Of a stretch of 32,387 nt of DNA, positions 30,254-32,387 are shown in pieces. The notes under the pieces were generated by a model that was not told where the DNA came from, searched no databases, and saw only the letters and a program-made list of their open reading frames with translations. Position numbers and translations under genes: made by a program. The first letter of the stretch is position 1; every line of letters begins with the position of its first letter. This DNA comes from JBBTSQ01 sp038078755. GTDB lineage: Bacteria; Patescibacteriota; Minisyncoccia; Phycocordibacterales; JBAYGS01. The DNA is taken from assembly GCA_038078755.1 (NCBI GenBank), contig JBBTSQ010000016.1, forward strand, positions 1 through 32,387. The letters run 5' to 3'.

Positions 30254-31852
30254 GTGAAAGCGACCAGTGCAATCAATCGGTTTGTGGGCTTGCGCCCGCG
30301 CATCAAGCAAACCATGGAAGGCGAAGCTCGCCCCACGCAAGTGGTGGTGATCGACGCCAAGACCGGTGAGATCAAAACCTACAACCTCGATACCGAGGAA
30401 GATGAGTATGATTTCATTGTGCACGGCAAATGGCCGGTCAAAGGCAAGTTCCGTGATGTGAAGGATGGTGAAGACCTCTCGCACGTGCTCCCGCACCACA
30501 TTGTGAAGGACGATCCCAAGGCGGCCGAGCGCAAAGGTCGGGCAGTCAAGCCCGATCAGGTGCCCGTCGCCTACGATGGCCTCACCGAAGGTGATGCAGT
30601 GGCGATGTGTCTCGGTGGTTTGAGCGCTGACATTTTGGCGCTCTCGATCTGCCGGCACGGCAAGAAGCGCGGATTTTCCGGCTTCCAGATTCCGTCGTTT
30701 CGGCTCAAAGAGCTTCGGGGTGAAGCAAGTAAGGATGATGATGCTACATTGCTCGCCACACTCTTGCGCGATCACCCGGAGCACTTCCGCGAGATCTCTG
30801 ATCTTGATCAAGAAGTGGTAGATGCGCGCATCGCGGCTACTCGCCGTGGCGATTTGCTCGAAATCAGGATGGTCTTGGCCCAGCAGTCGAGGTCGGCCTT
30901 CTTGCATACGGCATTTTGCACGGAAGCAGGTGGCGTCTCTGACTTGGGTCTTGGTAAAGCTTTGGAACAGGCCGAGAAGAACGATATTGTGCTCTCGGCA
31001 ATCCACACTCAAGAGAAAGTGCTTGAGCGGACATGCGCCAAAGCCTGTGAACGGCTCCCGATCTACACCGAAGTCTTGTCCCCGCAAAAAGGCATTGGAC
31101 CGCTGACCTCGGTGGTCATCATTGGCACGATCGGCGACATCCTCCGGTTCCCCTCGGTGGGCCAGTTCAAATCCTATTGCGGACTGCACGTGGAGAAGAA
31201 CGGTCGCTTTCCTCGGCAACGTCGCGGTGAGCGTTCGGCTTGGAGTCGCAAGCTCCGGCAGGTGTGTTTCAACATCGGCGAAAGCTTCAACAAGTTCCCG
31301 GATGGTTTTTGGGGAGCTCGTCTGCGGGAAAACAAGGCGATGTATCAGGCGCGCCATCCGCATCCGATCCTCCGAGAAGTCTCGGGCTTCAAAAAGGTTG
31401 GAGTCAAATCAGAACCGGTTTTTACCGGTCGCGAGTTCCCGCTGGTGCCCGGAGCCTACACACTCAAGGCAGGTGTCTATCATCTCACCTTGAGCGATGG
31501 TGCTACCGCTGATGTCAAAGGCGTGCAGAAATACACGCCGGCGCATATCCAGCGGATGGCCGTCTGGCGGACGGTGACCGAGTTTGCCGAGTGGCTCTAC
31601 TGGCGGTGGACCAATATGGAAGGCGGATTTACTCCTCCTCCCAAGGTCTTTCCTCCGGAAGATGCCGCGCAGGCAGAGACTGACAATGCCAAGTGGCTCG
31701 CTTCGGGTGGTGGTGACAAACATCGCCCCGCTCCGAAAACACCGTTGACTGATCAGCCTGCGTCTTCTCTTGAAGAGGGGGCGCTTGATGCGGACTGGTC
31801 GCCGGGTGGAGGCGTTGGTGTGGCGGACGAGCGGGACGCAGTCCCGGCTTAA
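30254..31852 (+). CDS. Divergent IS110/IS1111-family recombinase (transposase-like)
   Basis: A 532-residue protein with a GTG start preceded by AAAGG. The N-terminal part could be a degenerate DEDD RuvC-like domain: a beta strand ending in Asp (VVVID, to residue 34), VAYDGLTEGDA (106-115) where IS110 has its Glu, and KDDDA (160-164) where it has DxxDA. The Transposase_20 domain is clear: KGIGPLTSVVIIGTIGDILRF (from 279) and SVGQFKSYCGLHVEKNG. The SG that usually follows the GL(x)P strand, which includes the catalytic Ser in studied enzymes, reads NG here; Ser 328 and 331 are nearby. About 60 extra residues (375-430) precede the last helix (HIQRMAVWRTVTEFAEWLYW), and a Pro/Gly-rich tail follows. 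It is longer than typical IS110 transposases (about 330-450). It is embedded in the hairpin array. Confidence 0.8.
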   Translation: MKATSAINRFVGLRPRIKQTMEGEARPTQVVVIDAKTGEIKTYNLDTEEDEYDFIVHGKWPVKGKFRDVKDGEDLSHVLPHHIVKDDPKAAERKGRAVKPDQVPVAYDGLTEGDAVAMCLGGLSADILALSICRHGKKRGFSGFQIPSFRLKELRGEASKDDDATLLATLLRDHPEHFREISDLDQEVVDARIAATRRGDLLEIRMVLAQQSRSAFLHTAFCTEAGGVSDLGLGKALEQAEKNDIVLSAIHTQEKVLERTCAKACERLPIYTEVLSPQKGIGPLTSVVIIGTIGDILRFPSVGQFKSYCGLHVEKNGRFPRQRRGERSAWSRKLRQVCFNIGESFNKFPDGFWGARLRENKAMYQARHPHPILREVSGFKKVGVKSEPVFTGREFPLVPGAYTLKAGVYHLTLSDGATADVKGVQKYTPAHIQRMAVWRTVTEFAEWLYWRWTNMEGGFTPPPKVFPPEDAAQAETDNAKWLASGGGDKHRPAPKTPLTDQPASSLEEGALDADWSPGGGVGVADERDAVPA

Positions 31853-31871
31853 GTCCGATTAGTAGTTCTTT

Positions 31872-31914
31872 GTGCACGATCGGCTTGATGTTTGCGATCG
31901 CAGCTTTAGTGCAC
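31872..31914 (+). repeat. Array unit 17, in the recombinase 3' UTR
   Basis: Stem GTGCAC/GTGCAC. Left arm TCGGCTTGA, core TGTTTGCGA, right arm TCGCAGCTT plus TA. It lies 19 bases after the stop codon and just before the terminator. Confidence 0.9.
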
Positions 31915-31918
31915 TCAT

Positions 31919-31953
31919 AGAGCAGGGGAGAAATCCTCTGCTCTTTTCTTTTT
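31919..31953 (+). terminator. Terminator of the recombinase transcript
   Basis: An 11-bp stem (AGAGCAGGGGA / TCCTCTGCTCT, one G-T pair) capped by GAAA, then TTTCTTTTT. Confidence 0.88.
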
Positions 31954-31963
31954 GTGGTGAGTG

Positions 31964-31972
31964 TGGTATGAT
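31964..31972 (+). promoter_or_regulatory. Putative extended -10 promoter of the right array
   Basis: TGGTATGAT. The predicted start (about 31979) is the first base of unit 18. No good -35 is seen. Confidence 0.4.
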
Positions 31973-31978
31973 GAAGAT

Positions 31979-32023
31979 AGGTAACGATGCGTATGTTGAT
32001 TGCGCTGACTGCGATGGTTACCT
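31979..32023 (+). repeat. Array unit 18
   Basis: Stem AGGTAAC/GTTACCT. Left arm TGCGTATGT, core TGATTGCGC, right arm TGACTGCGA plus TG. Confidence 0.85.
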
Positions 32024-32043
32024 CCGAGAAGGAGACTTCTCGG
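32024..32043 (+). other. Interposed hairpin between units 18 and 19
   Basis: A perfect 8-bp stem CCGAGAAG/CTTCTCGG with a GAGA tetraloop, then AATCTTTT. Terminator-like. Confidence 0.75.
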
Positions 32044-32052
32044 AATCTTTTA

Positions 32053-32097
32053 AGGGCGCGACTCGACATATGTCTGCGAGAAATCTGTTTGCGCCCT
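32053..32097 (+). repeat. Array unit 19
   Basis: Stem AGGGCGC/GCGCCCT. Left arm CTCGACATA, core TGTCTGCGA, right arm GAAATCTGT plus TT. Confidence 0.9.
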
Positions 32098-32114
32098 GTT
32101 CTTTGTAAGTTTAG

Positions 32115-32159
32115 AAGAGACGATAGCGATACTGATTGCGATTATAAGCCTTGTCTCTT
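32115..32159 (+). repeat. Array unit 20
   Basis: Stem AAGAGAC/GTCTCTT. Left arm TAGCGATAC, core TGATTGCGA, right arm TTATAAGCC plus TT. The stem is the same as in unit 15. Confidence 0.9.
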
Positions 32160-32163
32160 TTCT

Positions 32164-32196
32164 GCCCCGCCCCGAGTCCTACGAGAGGGGCGGGGC
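32164..32196 (+). terminator. Interposed hairpin between units 20 and 21
   Basis: A 10-bp G/C stem (GCCCCGCCCC / GGGGCGGGGC), 13-base loop, then AACTCTTTT. Terminator-like. Confidence 0.8.
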
Positions 32197-32205
32197 AACT
32201 CTTTT

Positions 32206-32252
32206 CCGTGAACGAGTATGACCGTGATTGCGATAATCTGGGTTGTTCACGG
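32206..32252 (+). repeat. Array unit 21
   Basis: Stem CCGTGAAC/GTTCACGG. Left arm GTATGACCG, core TGATTGCGA, right arm TAATCTGGG plus TT. Confidence 0.9.
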
Positions 32253-32258
32253 ACACTC

Positions 32259-32310
32259 TGTGTGCTGACGATTCCATGCTTGAATCGAAAACTCCGATTG
32301 CCAGCACACA
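32259..32310 (+). repeat. Array unit 22
   Basis: Stem TGTGTGCTG/CAGCACACA, then an A-C mismatch and the closing C-G. Left arm TTCCATGCT, core TGAATCGA (one base shorter), right arm AAACTCCGA plus TT. Confidence 0.85.
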
Positions 32311-32318
32311 GCACTTTT

Positions 32319-32363
32319 TTGTGACGACAATAGGGATGTATGCGATCCCAAAATTTGTCACAA
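32319..32363 (+). repeat. Array unit 23
   Basis: Stem TTGTGAC/GTCACAA. Left arm CAATAGGGA, core TGTATGCGA, right arm TCCCAAAAT plus TT. Confidence 0.9.
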
Positions 32364-32372
32364 TACGGAAGC

Positions 32373-32387
32373 GGGGGGGGGGGGGGG
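32373..32387. other. Terminal poly-G, probable sequencing artefact
   Basis: Fifteen G at the scaffold end, typical of dark-cycle reads rather than of this genome. Confidence 0.8.

Larger units (their letters stand above)
31979..32363 (+). repeat. Right hairpin array: six visible units to the scaffold end
   Basis: Six more units in the same format and orientation as the left array. Three (18, 20, 21) share a TGATTGCG core start, so the right block may have grown by local duplication. It is cut by the scaffold end and may continue. Confidence 0.92.

Noticed and set aside
30149..31363. 404-codon frame on the minus strand
   Set aside because: It is the shadow of the recombinase gene. The plus-strand protein has recognisable IS110 motifs, and this one has none.
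31872..32108. 78-codon frame with CxxC pairs (CGEC, CADC)
   Set aside because: It starts at the first base of unit 17 and runs through a terminator and units 18 and 19. The Cys codons come from the TGCGA/TGT core words.
28851..32363. CRISPR array
   Set aside because: There is no identical direct repeat and no constant spacer length. What is conserved is a fold with a short core. No cas gene is present.
28851..32363. Integron attC array
   Set aside because: Some stems read AAC...GTT, which recalls attC core sites, but others read GAC/GTC, AGC/GCT or CGC/GCG. Units are 50-60 bases apart with no cassette genes, and no tyrosine integrase is seen.

Overview
The window looks like a scaffold end from a small-genome member of the Candidate Phyla Radiation (Patescibacteria, most likely Parcubacteria-like). 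This is inferred from the content: ribosomal proteins close in size to the bacterial core, no rpmD (L30) between rpsE and rplO, no rplA after rplK, A/T-rich gene junctions with almost no Shine-Dalgarno sequences, standard stop codons including TGA, and many large proteins of unknown function. No 16S rRNA or tRNA gene was recognised, so the taxonomy is not proven. Three runs of N and a terminal run of G mark assembly joins.

Layout. 1-1642: secE-nusG-rplK with a putative promoter and a strong terminator. 1679-5510: rpsS-rplV-rpsC-rplP-rpmC-rpsQ-rplN-rplX-rplE. 5638-7052: three accessory genes with their own promoters, Shine-Dalgarno sites and terminators (an unknown protein, a small zinc-ribbon-like protein, a receiver-like protein without its phosphoacceptor Asp) that split the spc operon. 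7189-13626: a well-formed promoter and structured leader, then rpsN-rpsH-rplF-rplR-rpsE-rplO-secY and, after a 756-base repeat-filled gap, adk and map. 13644-22626: a 1127-residue unknown protein, a one-pass Cys-motif protein overlapping a RodA/FtsW gene, a GT4 glycosyltransferase (minus strand), an undecaprenyl-phosphate sugar transferase and a PAP2 phosphatase, together an envelope/glycan neighbourhood. 22735-28733: an unknown soluble protein, secD-secF, a small membrane protein, pyrH and a 524-residue membrane protein. Short dispersed repeats fill many of the gaps.

The most unusual part is 28851 to the right end. It holds at least 23 same-strand hairpins that share an architecture, not a sequence. 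Each has a different perfect or near-perfect stem closed by C-G, then GA, nine variable bases, a core close to TGTNTGCGA, about nine variable bases, T plus one base (usually T), and the closing stem strand. The loop after GA is exactly 29 bases in 16 of 23 units by hand count. Fifteen units lie left of a gene for a divergent IS110/IS1111-like recombinase (30254-31852), one lies in its 5' leader, one in its 3' UTR, and six follow on the right up to the scaffold end. Promoter-like and terminator-like signals divide this into three possible transcripts: left array, recombinase mRNA with one unit at each end, and right array. IS110-family recombinases are guided by bridge RNAs whose loops carry paired left and right guide segments. 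A speculative but testable reading is therefore a multi-guide RNA array serving an IS110-like enzyme. I know of no described system with this layout.
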